NCBI GenBank assembly: GCA_029549705.1 | Contig: JAKPIR010000027.1 | Location: forward strand, 1-8,774 | DNA from: Pseudomonadota bacterium | GTDB lineage: Bacteria; Pseudomonadota; Gammaproteobacteria; Burkholderiales; Methylophilaceae | Reading direction: 5' to 3' | Length of the DNA: 8,774 nucleotides | Program-made: the position numbers and the translations under genes | Notes under the pieces: model-generated | What the model was told of the DNA's origin: nothing | Databases searched by the model: none | The model's input: only the letters and a program-made list of their open reading frames with translations | Part shown: positions 1 to 5,310 of the stretch, piece by piece | Numbering within the stretch: the first letter of the stretch is position 1 | Layout of the letters: the number at the start of each line of letters is the position of its first letter

Positions 1-39
1 TCGGGCATCGGGCGCGGCGACCGAATTTTAAAAGTTTAA
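1..39 (+). CDS. ilvH: Acetolactate synthase small (regulatory) subunit, 3' end only
   Basis: Reading frame 1 from the first base gives SGIGRGDRILKV and then TAA at 37-39. An SG(I/V)xRGD/E-R/K-x-L-R/K tail is typical of the C-terminus of IlvH/IlvN. The gene sits just upstream of ilvC in the same direction, the common ilvI-ilvH-ilvC order. IlvH is the valine-sensing regulatory subunit of acetolactate synthase, the step before IlvC. Only twelve codons are visible, so the call rests on this tail and on gene order. Confidence 0.8.
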   Translation, partial: SGIGRGDRILKV

Positions 40-102
40 GATTTTTACGGATTCATTTAGGTTTATTTTTATTGATTAAGTATTTGTATCGAAAGGCAAA
101 TA

Positions 103-1119
103 ATGAAAGTTTATTACGACAAAGACGCTGACCTGAGTTTAATCAAAGGTAAAAAAGTAACAATAGTCGGTTACGGTTCACAAGGTCATGCACATGCTGC
201 CAACTTAAAAGATAGCGGCGCAAACGTGACCATTGGCCTACGCAAAGGCGGCACTTCTTGGGCAAAAGCCGTGGCTGCTGGCCATAACACACTAGAAATT
301 GCTGATGCAGTGAAACAAGCAGATGTTGTGATGGTGCTATTGCCTGATGAAACAATGGCAGCAATTTTTGATGCGGAAATCGCACCAAACTTACAAAAAG
401 GCGCGGCTTTGGCATTTGCGCACGGCTTTAACATTCATTATAACCAAATCGTGCCACGCGCTGACCTTGACGTGATTATGATAGCCCCTAAAGGCCCTGG
501 CCACACAGTACGTTCAGAATACCTCAAAGGTGGCGGCGTGCCTTCTTTAATTGCTGTTTACCAAGACAAATCTGGTAAAGCCAAAGACATCGCATTGTCA
601 TACGCAGCTGCAAATGGCGGCACAAAAGGCGGCGTGATTGAAACAGATTTCCGTGAAGAAACAGAAACAGACTTGTTCGGCGAGCAAGCTGTGCTCTGTG
701 GCGGTGCCGTTGAGTTGGTAAAAGCCGGCTTTGAAACCTTGGTGGAAGCTGGCTACGCGCCAGAAATGGCTTACTTTGAATGCTTGCACGAACTCAAATT
801 GATTGTGGATTTGATGTACGAAGGCGGCATTGCCAACATGAACTACTCCATTTCTAACAATGCGGAATACGGCGAATATGTCACTGGCCCTAAAGTGATT
901 AACGATGAATCACGTTACGCCATGCAAGAGTGCTTGGCTAACATTCAAAACGGTAGCTATGCAAAACAGTTCATTTTAGAAGGTCGTACCAACTACCCAG
1001 AAATGACAGCGCGTCGCCGTTTAAATGCAGCACACCCAATTGAGCAAGTGGGCGGTCAATTACGCGCCATGATGCCTTGGATTGCAAAAAATAAGTTAGT
1101 AGATCAATCAAAAAATTGA
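103..1119 (+). CDS. ilvC: Ketol-acid reductoisomerase (NADP+), class I
   Basis: This cytoplasmic enzyme of isoleucine and valine synthesis isomerises and reduces 2-acetolactate or 2-aceto-2-hydroxybutyrate to the dihydroxy acid, using Mg2+ and NADPH. At 338 residues it has the usual length of the short class I form. The N-terminal Rossmann domain has the dinucleotide motif GYGSQGHA (residues 23-30). R47 and S52 in the following loop fit NADPH preference. H107 lies in AFAHGF. The all-helical C-terminal domain carries the metal and substrate residues D190, E194, E226, E230 and S251. The ATG at 103 is preceded by a GAAAGG ribosome-binding site (91-96). It lies 63 bp after ilvH, with no terminator between them, so co-transcription with ilvIH is likely. 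The transcript probably ends at the hairpin at 1181-1213. Confidence 0.98.
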   Translation: MKVYYDKDADLSLIKGKKVTIVGYGSQGHAHAANLKDSGANVTIGLRKGGTSWAKAVAAGHNTLEIADAVKQADVVMVLLPDETMAAIFDAEIAPNLQKGAALAFAHGFNIHYNQIVPRADLDVIMIAPKGPGHTVRSEYLKGGGVPSLIAVYQDKSGKAKDIALSYAAANGGTKGGVIETDFREETETDLFGEQAVLCGGAVELVKAGFETLVEAGYAPEMAYFECLHELKLIVDLMYEGGIANMNYSISNNAEYGEYVTGPKVINDESRYAMQECLANIQNGSYAKQFILEGRTNYPEMTARRRLNAAHPIEQVGGQLRAMMPWIAKNKLVDQSKN

Positions 1120-1123
1120 TCTA
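1100..1123 (+). repeat. Perfect inverted repeat spanning the ilvC stop codon
   Basis: TAGATCAAT (1100-1108) and ATTGATCTA (1115-1123) form a perfect 9-bp stem around a CAAAAA loop. The ilvC stop codon (1117-1119) lies in the right arm. No T-tract follows, so this is not a classic terminator. It could shield the mRNA 3' end or may be chance. Confidence 0.5.
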
Positions 1124-1180
1124 GATTTAATGTCACAATCTAAGAACTAGTCGTTGGTTTGTAGTCGCTAGACCTTAGTT

Positions 1181-1213
1181 AAAGCGGGATGCTAGTGTAG
1201 CATCCCGCTTTTT
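1181..1213 (+). terminator. Rho-independent terminator after ilvC
   Basis: AAAGCGGGATGCTA (1181-1194) pairs perfectly with TAGCATCCCGCTTT (1198-1211) around a GTG loop, and more T residues follow. The GC-rich 14-bp stem with A-tract and T-tract sides should end the ilv transcript before psd and may work in both directions. Confidence 0.92.
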
Positions 1214-1239
1214 ATTTCAGCGCCAGAATGCTGAACCTG

Positions 1240-1247
1240 AAGGAAAG
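1240..1247 (+). promoter_or_regulatory. Ribosome-binding site that decides the psd start
   Basis: AAGGAAAG lies about seven bases before the ATG at 1252. It falls inside the 24-base extension that would exist if the in-frame ATG at 1228 were used. The 1228 ATG has no comparable site, being preceded only by CGCCAGA just after the terminator. Confidence 0.75.
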
Positions 1248-1251
1248 TACC

Positions 1252-2121
1252 ATGAAATTAGCCGTTTTATTACAGTATTTAATACCCAAACAAGCCATCA
1301 CGGCACTGGCTGGCAAGTTTGCACATTTAGAAGGCGGCAATGCAACCACTGCCGTGATTCGCTGGTTTGTAAAGCGCTATCAGGTGAATATGGCTGAGGC
1401 TGCCAACCCTGACATTAAGAGTTACCGAACATTTAATGAGTTCTTCACGCGGCCCTTAAAAGTAGGCGCCAGACCGGTTGCAAAAGCTGAGTTTATTTGC
1501 CCTGTGGATGGTGCGATTAGCCAGTTTGGGCAAATTGAACAAGATCAGATTTTTCAAGCCAAAGGCCACGCCTACTCAACCACTGCGCTACTTGGCGGCA
1601 ATCAATCGCTGGCTAAACAATTTGAAAACGGCCAGTTTGCCTGCCTGTATTTAAGCCCTAAAGATTACCATCGCATCCACATGCCTTGCGATGGCAAATT
1701 AGAAAGCATGACCTACGTGCCAGGCGACTTATTTTCAGTCAACCCGACCACCGCAGAAGGCGTGCCAGGGCTATTTGCAAGAAATGAACGTGTGGTTTGC
1801 GAATTCAATTCAGCACAGCATGGCCGATTTGTGATGGTATTAGTAGGTGCCACCATTGTGGGCAGCATGGCTACGGTATGGCACACGGCCAAAGACCGCA
1901 TCATCAATCCGCCGCGCATGCCAGATATTCACACCTGGCACTATAATGATGAAAATATCCAATTAAAACAAAACGATGAAATGGGTAGATTCTTGCTGGG
2001 TTCAACCGTTGTAATGCTGTTTCAACAAGATGCATTGCAATTTAACGCGGACTGGCAACCTGGCAAATCCATTCGCTTAGGCGAATCAATGGCTACAAAG
2101 CCCCAAAATCAGGTGGAATAA
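1252..2121 (+). CDS. psd: Phosphatidylserine decarboxylase proenzyme, pyruvoyl type
   Basis: This inner-membrane-associated enzyme converts phosphatidylserine to phosphatidylethanolamine. From the ATG at 1252 it has 289 residues, normal for bacterial type I Psd. The self-cleavage motif LGST is at 249-252. Family knowledge places cleavage between G250 and S251, giving a large beta chain and a short alpha chain with an N-terminal pyruvoyl group. D86 (PVDG) and H143 (DYHRIHMP) match the Asp and His of the catalytic Asp-His-Ser triad, and S251 is the Ser. TFNEFFTRPL (60-69) is another family signature. The start at 1252 is preferred over 1228 because of the AAGGAAAG site. Its last 13 bases overlap the end of rppH on the other strand, and no clear terminator separates the two. 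Confidence 0.96.
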   Translation: MKLAVLLQYLIPKQAITALAGKFAHLEGGNATTAVIRWFVKRYQVNMAEAANPDIKSYRTFNEFFTRPLKVGARPVAKAEFICPVDGAISQFGQIEQDQIFQAKGHAYSTTALLGGNQSLAKQFENGQFACLYLSPKDYHRIHMPCDGKLESMTYVPGDLFSVNPTTAEGVPGLFARNERVVCEFNSAQHGRFVMVLVGATIVGSMATVWHTAKDRIINPPRMPDIHTWHYNDENIQLKQNDEMGRFLLGSTVVMLFQQDALQFNADWQPGKSIRLGESMATKPQNQVE

Positions 2122-2618
2122 TTTTTAGTTTTGAGTTGACGAACATTGTGATGTAAATGCTGCGCCAATTCATTGAGAGCCATTTCGTAAACTTTGCGTT
2201 TAAACTCAATCACGTCTTCAAGCGGCACCCAGTAGTCATTCCAGCGCCATGCGTCAAATTCCGGTTGGTCAGTTGCTCTGAGCGAAACGTCCGAATCACG
2301 CCCAATCAGGCGTAACAAATACCAAATTTGTTTTTGGCCTTTGTAACTGCCGCGATATTCGCGTTTTACCCATGTGGTCGGCACTTCATAGCGCAGCCAA
2401 TCTTTGGTGCGTCCTAAAATTTGCACATGCTCAGGCTTTAAGCCAACCTCTTCCATGAGTTCACGATACATGGCCTGCTCTGGGCTTTCTCCATGGTTGA
2501 TGCCACCCTGTGGAAACTGCCAAGCATGCTCACGAATACGTTTACCCCAAAACACCTGATTGTTGGCATTACAAATAATAATGCCAACATTCGGGCGAAA
2601 CCCGTCTCGATCTAACAT
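2109..2618 (-). CDS. rppH: RNA pyrophosphohydrolase (Nudix hydrolase)
   Basis: RppH removes pyrophosphate from the 5' triphosphate end of mRNA and so starts 5'-end-dependent decay, for example by RNase E. The 169-residue protein begins MLDRDGFRPNVGIIICN, the characteristic RppH N-terminus. It has a full Nudix box at residues 38-60 (G38, E44, R52-E53, E56-E57, G59) after the WQFPQGG signature. The AGGT on the minus strand (2630-2633) is a plausible ribosome-binding site 11 bases from the ATG. The gene converges on psd, overlapping it by 13 bases, and diverges from the beta-propeller gene across an 88-bp spacer (2619-2706). The C-terminal tail, beyond about residue 150, is not a recognisable domain. 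Confidence 0.96.
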   Translation of the reverse strand: MLDRDGFRPNVGIIICNANNQVFWGKRIREHAWQFPQGGINHGESPEQAMYRELMEEVGLKPEHVQILGRTKDWLRYEVPTTWVKREYRGSYKGQKQIWYLLRLIGRDSDVSLRATDQPEFDAWRWNDYWVPLEDVIEFKRKVYEMALNELAQHLHHNVRQLKTKNYST

Positions 2619-2706
2619 TGCGTTATGCTACCTAAAATATTTAGTGCAATTTTTTCACATTTCGGCCATTATTGAAAGTGACCATTTACATATAAATCGT
2701 AAGCGC

Positions 2707-3693
2707 ATGAATCAATACAGAAAAAATTTTAGCAATTTTTTGATTTTGTTTGCAAGCTTCATGCTTGGCGCCTGCAACGCAGCCAACCATTCAACACAGC
2801 GCAGCAGTTATGCCTATATTACCAACCAAGGTGCGCATACGGTCTCGGTCATTAACACCGAAAACAATCAAGTCATCCATACGATTGCAGTTGGCAAAGC
2901 GCCCGTGGGTGTGGCAGTTTCATCTCAGTTGCAACGGGCTTATATTTCAAATGTTGAAAGCCAGGATATTTCGGTGATTGATACACAAACCAATACCGTG
3001 GTTGACACCATCAAAATCAAAGGCTCACCGGTGGGCCTTGCAATTTCGCCTGATAACAGCACGCTCTATGTGGCCGACTGGTTTGAAAATCGCGTGCTGG
3101 CGATCAGCACACAAGAGACCAAAAAAGTGAAAGAACTCAAAGTGGGTGATGCGCCAGCCGGCCTTGTTGTAAGCCCAGACAGCAAAACGCTCTACATCAG
3201 CAATCGCGACAGCAATGATATTGCGGTCATTGACACCAATACGCTCACCATTCAAAAACGCATTGCCGTCGGTAAGCACCCTTTTGGCATTGCGCTCAGC
3301 CAAAGTGGAAAAACACTCATCAGCGTGAACGTGATGGACGACAGCGTGAGCGTGATCAACCTTAACAACAATACACAACAGACCATCAAAGTGAGTTACC
3401 ACCCTTACTGCGCGGAACTGACGGCTGACGAAAACACGCTCTATGTGACCAACACGCAAGACGACAGCGTGAGCGTCATTGACATGCGCACACTCAAAAG
3501 CATTGCCAAAATTGATGTGGGCAGCACACCTGAAGGCATTAGCCTGAACTCCAGCAACCAGCGCGCCTACGTTGCCAACTGGGGTAGCAATAATGTCAGC
3601 GTAATTGACACCAACACCAACACCGTCATCAGCACCATCAAAACCGGCGAAAAAAGTCGGGCATTTGGGCAATTTTTATTGCCCAAACAATAA
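2707..3693 (+). CDS. Lipoprotein with seven-bladed YVTN beta-propeller
   Basis: The 328-residue protein starts with a lipoprotein signal: a basic N-terminus (MNQYRKNF), a hydrophobic core, and the lipobox LGAC with C23 as the predicted lipidated residue. It is therefore likely anchored in a membrane on the periplasmic side. The rest is seven repeats of about 42 residues of the YVTN type, each with a pattern like AY(I/V)xN...VSVIDTxTNTVVxTIxVGxxPxGxAxS. This predicts one closed seven-bladed propeller. Such domains bind partners or cofactors, and no catalytic site is evident. An in-frame ATG at 2560 would overlap rppH and bury the signal peptide, so 2707 is chosen, although its ribosome-binding site is weak. 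The last residues (about FGQFLLPKQ) are encoded by the first unit of a 31-bp tandem repeat. The partner is unknown; the MxaD-like gene downstream suggests a periplasmic redox role, but that is only inference. Confidence 0.85.
   Translation: MNQYRKNFSNFLILFASFMLGACNAANHSTQRSSYAYITNQGAHTVSVINTENNQVIHTIAVGKAPVGVAVSSQLQRAYISNVESQDISVIDTQTNTVVDTIKIKGSPVGLAISPDNSTLYVADWFENRVLAISTQETKKVKELKVGDAPAGLVVSPDSKTLYISNRDSNDIAVIDTNTLTIQKRIAVGKHPFGIALSQSGKTLISVNVMDDSVSVINLNNNTQQTIKVSYHPYCAELTADENTLYVTNTQDDSVSVIDMRTLKSIAKIDVGSTPEGISLNSSNQRAYVANWGSNNVSVIDTNTNTVISTIKTGEKSRAFGQFLLPKQ
3664..3687 (+). repeat. Perfect 10-bp hairpin at the end of the beta-propeller gene
   Basis: TTTGGGCAAT (3664-3673), loop TTTT and ATTGCCCAAA (3678-3687) form a perfect stem just before the stop codon at 3691-3693. 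No T-tract follows, so termination is uncertain. The hairpin largely overlaps the first unit of the tandem repeat, and the stem is degraded in units 2 and 3. Confidence 0.6.
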
Positions 3694-3756
3694 ACAGGCG
3701 CAATTTTTATTGCCCAAACAATAAATGGGTGCAGTTTATATTGTCCAAACGATAGA
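3669..3756 (+). repeat. Three tandem copies of a 31-bp unit
   Basis: Units begin at 3669, 3700 and 3731, an exact 31-bp period. Units 1 and 2 share 26 identical leading bases (GCAATTTTTATTGCCCAAAC and the six after). Unit 3 is a diverged copy (GCAGTTTATATTGTCCAAAC) that fades near 3756. The beta-propeller stop codon lies inside unit 1, so the other two units are non-coding. Confidence 0.9.
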
Positions 3757-3826
3757 GTAAAAAACACGCACTCAATAAAGCAAAAAAACGAAACTTTACA
3801 CCCCAAATCAAGACCAACCTTTTTTG

Positions 3827-3865
3827 ATGCTCTGAGAGCCTTATAAATAAAGGCTTCCAGAGCAT
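3827..3865. repeat. Imperfect palindrome with 16-base arms
   Basis: ATGCTCTG-AG-AGCCTT (3827-3842) faces AAGGCT-TC-CAGAGCAT (3850-3865) across a 7-base AT-rich loop. Only the central dinucleotide is unpaired. On the plus strand it is followed by AAATTTTATC, which makes a poor terminator; on the minus strand by CAAAAAAGG. It could be a weak terminator for the propeller gene or an mRNA-stabilising or repeat-type hairpin. Confidence 0.7.
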
Positions 3866-3985
3866 AAATTTTATCTCGGTAGATTCCAGCCTCTAAAAAC
3901 ACGTGTTTTAATGTCAACCAAGCCATTACAAACCCGTTATCTCAAAGGCAATCAACAAGGCATTTTATAAAACTGCGTTCTCATT

Positions 3986-3991
3986 TATAAT
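3986..3991 (+). promoter_or_regulatory. Candidate sigma-70 -10 box for the MxaD-like gene
   Basis: A consensus TATAAT lies 53 bases before the ATG at 4045. The -35 region about 17 bases upstream (near TTTTAT, 3963-3968) is poor, so only the -10 element is well supported. With the 351-bp spacer it suggests the gene has its own promoter. Confidence 0.45.
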
Positions 3992-4013
3992 GCATTGTTG
4001 TTTTTAATAATTC

Positions 4014-4028
4014 CTCTCGTACCGAGAG
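4014..4028 (+). repeat. Small hairpin just before the ribosome-binding site
   Basis: CTCTCG (4014-4019) and CGAGAG (4023-4028) form a perfect 6-bp stem with a TAC loop, ending four bases before GGAGAAAG (4032-4039), the ribosome-binding site of the MxaD-like gene. It would sit in the 5' untranslated region. A role in mRNA stability or translation is possible but unproven. Confidence 0.4.
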
Positions 4029-4044
4029 TTATGGAGAAAGTTAG

Positions 4045-4581
4045 ATGAAAAAGATTTTAGCGCTAGCCGCACTTAGTTTAAGCATCACTCTAGTTCCGTT
4101 TACCGCATCTGCGCACGGCCCATCCCCACAAAAAGTTGAAAAAACCGTCACCATCAAAGCTGACCCTGCGAAAGTTTGGGCGATTGTAAAAGACTTTGGC
4201 AATATTCATGGCTGGCACCCAGGCGTTGCCAGCACTAAAGTTGAGAAAAAAGGTGAAGATACATTCAGAACGCTCACCTTTAAAGACGGCGGCCACGTGT
4301 ATGAAAAACTGCGCGGCATTGATGATGCAAGCATGAAAATTAAATACGAAATCATCGAAGGCACATTACCGCTGACTGACTACAACGCCACAATGACCGT
4401 TGAAAAAGGCGAAAAAGCAGGTGAAACAAAAGTCACATGGATGGGCCGCTTTTACCGCTTATACAAACTCAACCCACCCATTCCTGAAGGCCAAGATGAT
4501 GCAACTGCTGTTAAAGCCATCGAAGGCATTTTTGATTCAGGCTTAGCAAACTTGCAGAAAGTGGCCGAAGGGTCAAAGTAA
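4045..4581 (+). CDS. MxaD-like periplasmic SRPBCC-fold protein
   Basis: The 178-residue precursor has a clear Sec signal peptide (MKKILALAALSL...) with likely cleavage after ASA at residue 23. The rest is one SRPBCC (START-like, polyketide cyclase/dehydrase) domain, opening VEKTVTIKADPAKVWAIVKDF and continuing with GNIHGWHPGV. This N-terminal region closely resembles MxaD as I remember it. MxaD is a periplasmic protein of methylotrophs reported to help electron transfer from methanol dehydrogenase to cytochrome cL. None of the other mxa genes is in the window, so this may be a stand-alone paralogue, and no symbol is given. A good ribosome-binding site (GGAGAAAG, 4032-4039) precedes the ATG. 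Its TAA overlaps the ATG of the next ORF by one base (TAATG). An alternative reading is a generic SRPBCC protein with a lipid or hydrophobic ligand. Confidence 0.8.
   Translation: MKKILALAALSLSITLVPFTASAHGPSPQKVEKTVTIKADPAKVWAIVKDFGNIHGWHPGVASTKVEKKGEDTFRTLTFKDGGHVYEKLRGIDDASMKIKYEIIEGTLPLTDYNATMTVEKGEKAGETKVTWMGRFYRLYKLNPPIPEGQDDATAVKAIEGIFDSGLANLQKVAEGSK
4567..4572 (+). promoter_or_regulatory. Ribosome-binding site for the 27-codon ORF
   Basis: GAAGGG lies inside the last codons of the MxaD-like gene, eight bases before the ATG at 4581. Its strength and spacing, with the TAATG overlap, argue that the downstream mini-ORF is translated by coupling or reinitiation. Confidence 0.6.
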
Positions 4582-4664
4582 TGAGCCAGGCAACTGGCAC
4601 AAACTCGACCCCTAGCAACACAAGTAACACCGCTAAAACCAAACCTTGGTGGAAATTTTGGTAA
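4581..4664 (+). CDS. 27-residue peptide with Trp-rich basic C-terminus, function unknown
   Basis: I recognise no family with confidence. The ATG shares its A with the stop codon of the MxaD-like gene (TAATG) and has GAAGGG eight bases upstream. The ORF ends 27 bases before a strong terminator, so it is the last cistron of that transcript. The peptide is MSQATGTNSTPSNTSNTAKT followed by KPWWKFW: the first 18 or so residues are rich in Ser, Thr, Asn and Gly, and the last seven hold three Trp, one Phe and two Lys. Such a tail could sit in a membrane interface, bind a partner such as the upstream SRPBCC domain, or be a substrate for modification. There is no signal peptide and no transmembrane segment. 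It is too short for ordinary gene callers. That it is translated is likely; its role is open. Confidence 0.6.
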   Translation: MSQATGTNSTPSNTSNTAKTKPWWKFW

Positions 4665-4691
4665 GACAGTAACAAGTAAGTCATTTAAATA

Positions 4692-4723
4692 AAAAAGGGA
4701 TTGCGAATCAGCAATCCCTTTTT
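4692..4723 (+). terminator. Rho-independent terminator after the MxaD-like gene and mini-ORF
   Basis: AAAAAGGGATTGC (4692-4704), loop GAATCA, and GCAATCCCTTTTT (4711-4723) form a perfect 13-bp stem with A- and T-tract sides. It can act in both directions and closes the 4045-4664 transcription unit. Confidence 0.95.
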
Positions 4724-4751
4724 GTTTGGCTGTACACTTGGTAGCAATTAG

Positions 4752-4817
4752 CCTCGATGTAACGCACTGGAATCAAGCGGCGAATCGAGGGGCAATGTTA
4801 CCCAATACCCCTCGATT
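4752..4817. repeat. AATCGAGG/CCTCGATT hairpin repeat, upstream cluster
   Basis: CCTCGAT (4752-4758), AATCGAGGGG (4783-4792) and CCCCTCGATT (4808-4817) occur within 66 bases. The last two form a perfect 10-bp inverted repeat around a 15-base loop containing GTTAC. Related copies lie on the far side of the pilin gene (5926-6058). Confidence 0.75.
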
Positions 4818-4858
4818 ACCACCAAGGCCACTACAACAATCAAAGTTACATCACTTCT

Positions 4859-4931
4859 TGTAGGAGCGGTCATTGACCGCGAACGCGATGGTGAAAATTG
4901 ATGAAATTCGCGGTCAATGACCGCGCCTACA
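4859..4931. repeat. REPIN: two inverted REP sequences
   Basis: The left arm (4859-4883) starts TGTAGGAGCGGTCATTGACC and ends GCGAA. The right arm (4907-4931) is its reverse complement with one mismatch (a T in GCTCC becomes G). The arms flank a 23-base spacer. Each arm has a GTAG-type head followed by its own palindrome (GCGGTCATTGACCGC). This is the layout of REP elements moved by REP-associated tyrosine transposases (RAYTs). No RAYT gene lies in the window, so it would have to be elsewhere in the genome. Confidence 0.85.
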
Positions 4932-4998
4932 TAAGACCTTACAAGAGATTTATCTCTTAGAAAGTCGGAGTGACCATGATACAAAAATCGGTTAGGTG

Positions 4999-5013
4999 TG
5001 ACAATTTTTGTCA
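4999..5013. promoter_or_regulatory. Perfect palindrome TGACAA-TTT-TTGTCA, candidate operator
   Basis: A perfect 6-bp inverted repeat with a 3-base centre lies about 190 bases before the sigma-54 promoter. That distance suits an activator site for an NtrC-family regulator such as PilR. The assignment is inference only. Confidence 0.35.
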
Positions 5014-5076
5014 GCCCAACTTAAAATAAATCACACGACTGCCCAAAATGACCAGTGAACACGCGAGTAAAAAAAC

Positions 5077-5090
5077 AAATATTGATATTT
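5077..5090. promoter_or_regulatory. Perfect palindrome AAATAT-TG-ATATTT, candidate regulator site
   Basis: A 14-base perfect palindrome about 100 bases before the sigma-54 promoter. A related half (ACAAATATT) recurs near 5148. It could be an upstream activator or DNA-bending site, but in such AT-rich DNA it may be chance. Confidence 0.3.
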
Positions 5091-5184
5091 ACACCGCCAA
5101 GCGCACATCCTATAAAACTTTATTATTCAATTAAATCATATAGATAACAAATATTTTACATGCCTTTATAGTAAGTATAAAAAG

Positions 5185-5201
5185 TTGGCACAACCATTGC
5201 T
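5185..5201 (+). promoter_or_regulatory. Sigma-54 (RpoN) promoter of the pilin gene
   Basis: TTGGCAC-AACCA-TTGCT matches the -24/-12 consensus (TGGCAC-N5-TTGCW), with GG and GC at the required spacing. Transcription should start near 5211, leaving a leader of about 100 bases before the ATG at 5311. PilA genes in many proteobacteria are driven by RpoN with the PilS/PilR two-component system, which fits the gene downstream. Confidence 0.9.
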
Positions 5202-5310
5202 AATACTTACACAAGCGCTGGTAACGTCGCTTAAAGTAACAAAAATTGTTTTATAGCGTAGTTTTATTTATCAGTGTACTTTTACTAAATTTTATATAAA
5301 GGATTTTAAA

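Larger units (their letters stand above)
3694..4044. other. 351-bp gene-free spacer
   Basis: This stretch holds units 2 and 3 of the 31-bp repeat, a 16-bp-arm inverted repeat (3827-3865), a TATAAT box (3986-3991) and a small hairpin before the MxaD-like gene. The only long open frame across it, on the minus strand, is built from the repeat and the complement of the propeller gene and has no family signature. I see no gene here. Confidence 0.7.
4665..5310. other. 646-bp gene-free region before the pilin gene
   Basis: It holds, in order, the terminator (4692-4723), copies of the AATCGAGG/CCTCGATT repeat (4752-4817), a REPIN (4859-4931), two short palindromes (4999-5013 and 5077-5090), an AT-rich stretch, the sigma-54 promoter (5185-5201) and the long pilin leader. 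A 78-codon minus-strand frame here is made mostly of repeat sequence and looks non-coding. Confidence 0.7.

Noticed and set aside
143..434. Two minus-strand open frames inside the 5' part of ilvC
   Set aside because: They lie fully within a well-conserved gene, have no family signature, and are low-complexity shadow translations.
1228..1251. Upstream in-frame ATG for psd adding eight residues
   Set aside because: It lacks a good ribosome-binding site, and its extension contains the strong AAGGAAAG site serving the ATG at 1252.
2560..2706. 49-residue N-terminal extension of the propeller protein
   Set aside because: It overlaps the start of rppH, would put the lipoprotein signal peptide in the interior, and has no recognisable content.
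3025..3672. 215-codon minus-strand frame opposite the propeller gene
   Set aside because: It mirrors the repeated YVTN codons (rich in His, Val and Ala) and has no signature; long antisense frames are expected opposite repetitive genes.
3669..3756. The 31-bp repeats as a CRISPR array
   Set aside because: The units are directly adjacent without unique spacers, diverge from one another, and have no cas genes nearby.
3567..3926. 119-codon minus-strand frame across the 31-bp repeat
   Set aside because: Its sequence is the translation of the tandem repeat and the complement of the propeller gene, with no conserved features.
4859..4931. REPIN read as a rho-independent terminator
   Set aside because: The arms pair, but no T-tract follows and each arm has its own palindrome and REP head. 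The real terminator of the upstream unit is at 4692-4723.
4748..4984. 78-codon minus-strand frame over the REPIN
   Set aside because: Most of it is REP and palindromic repeat sequence; it has no signature and no supporting context.
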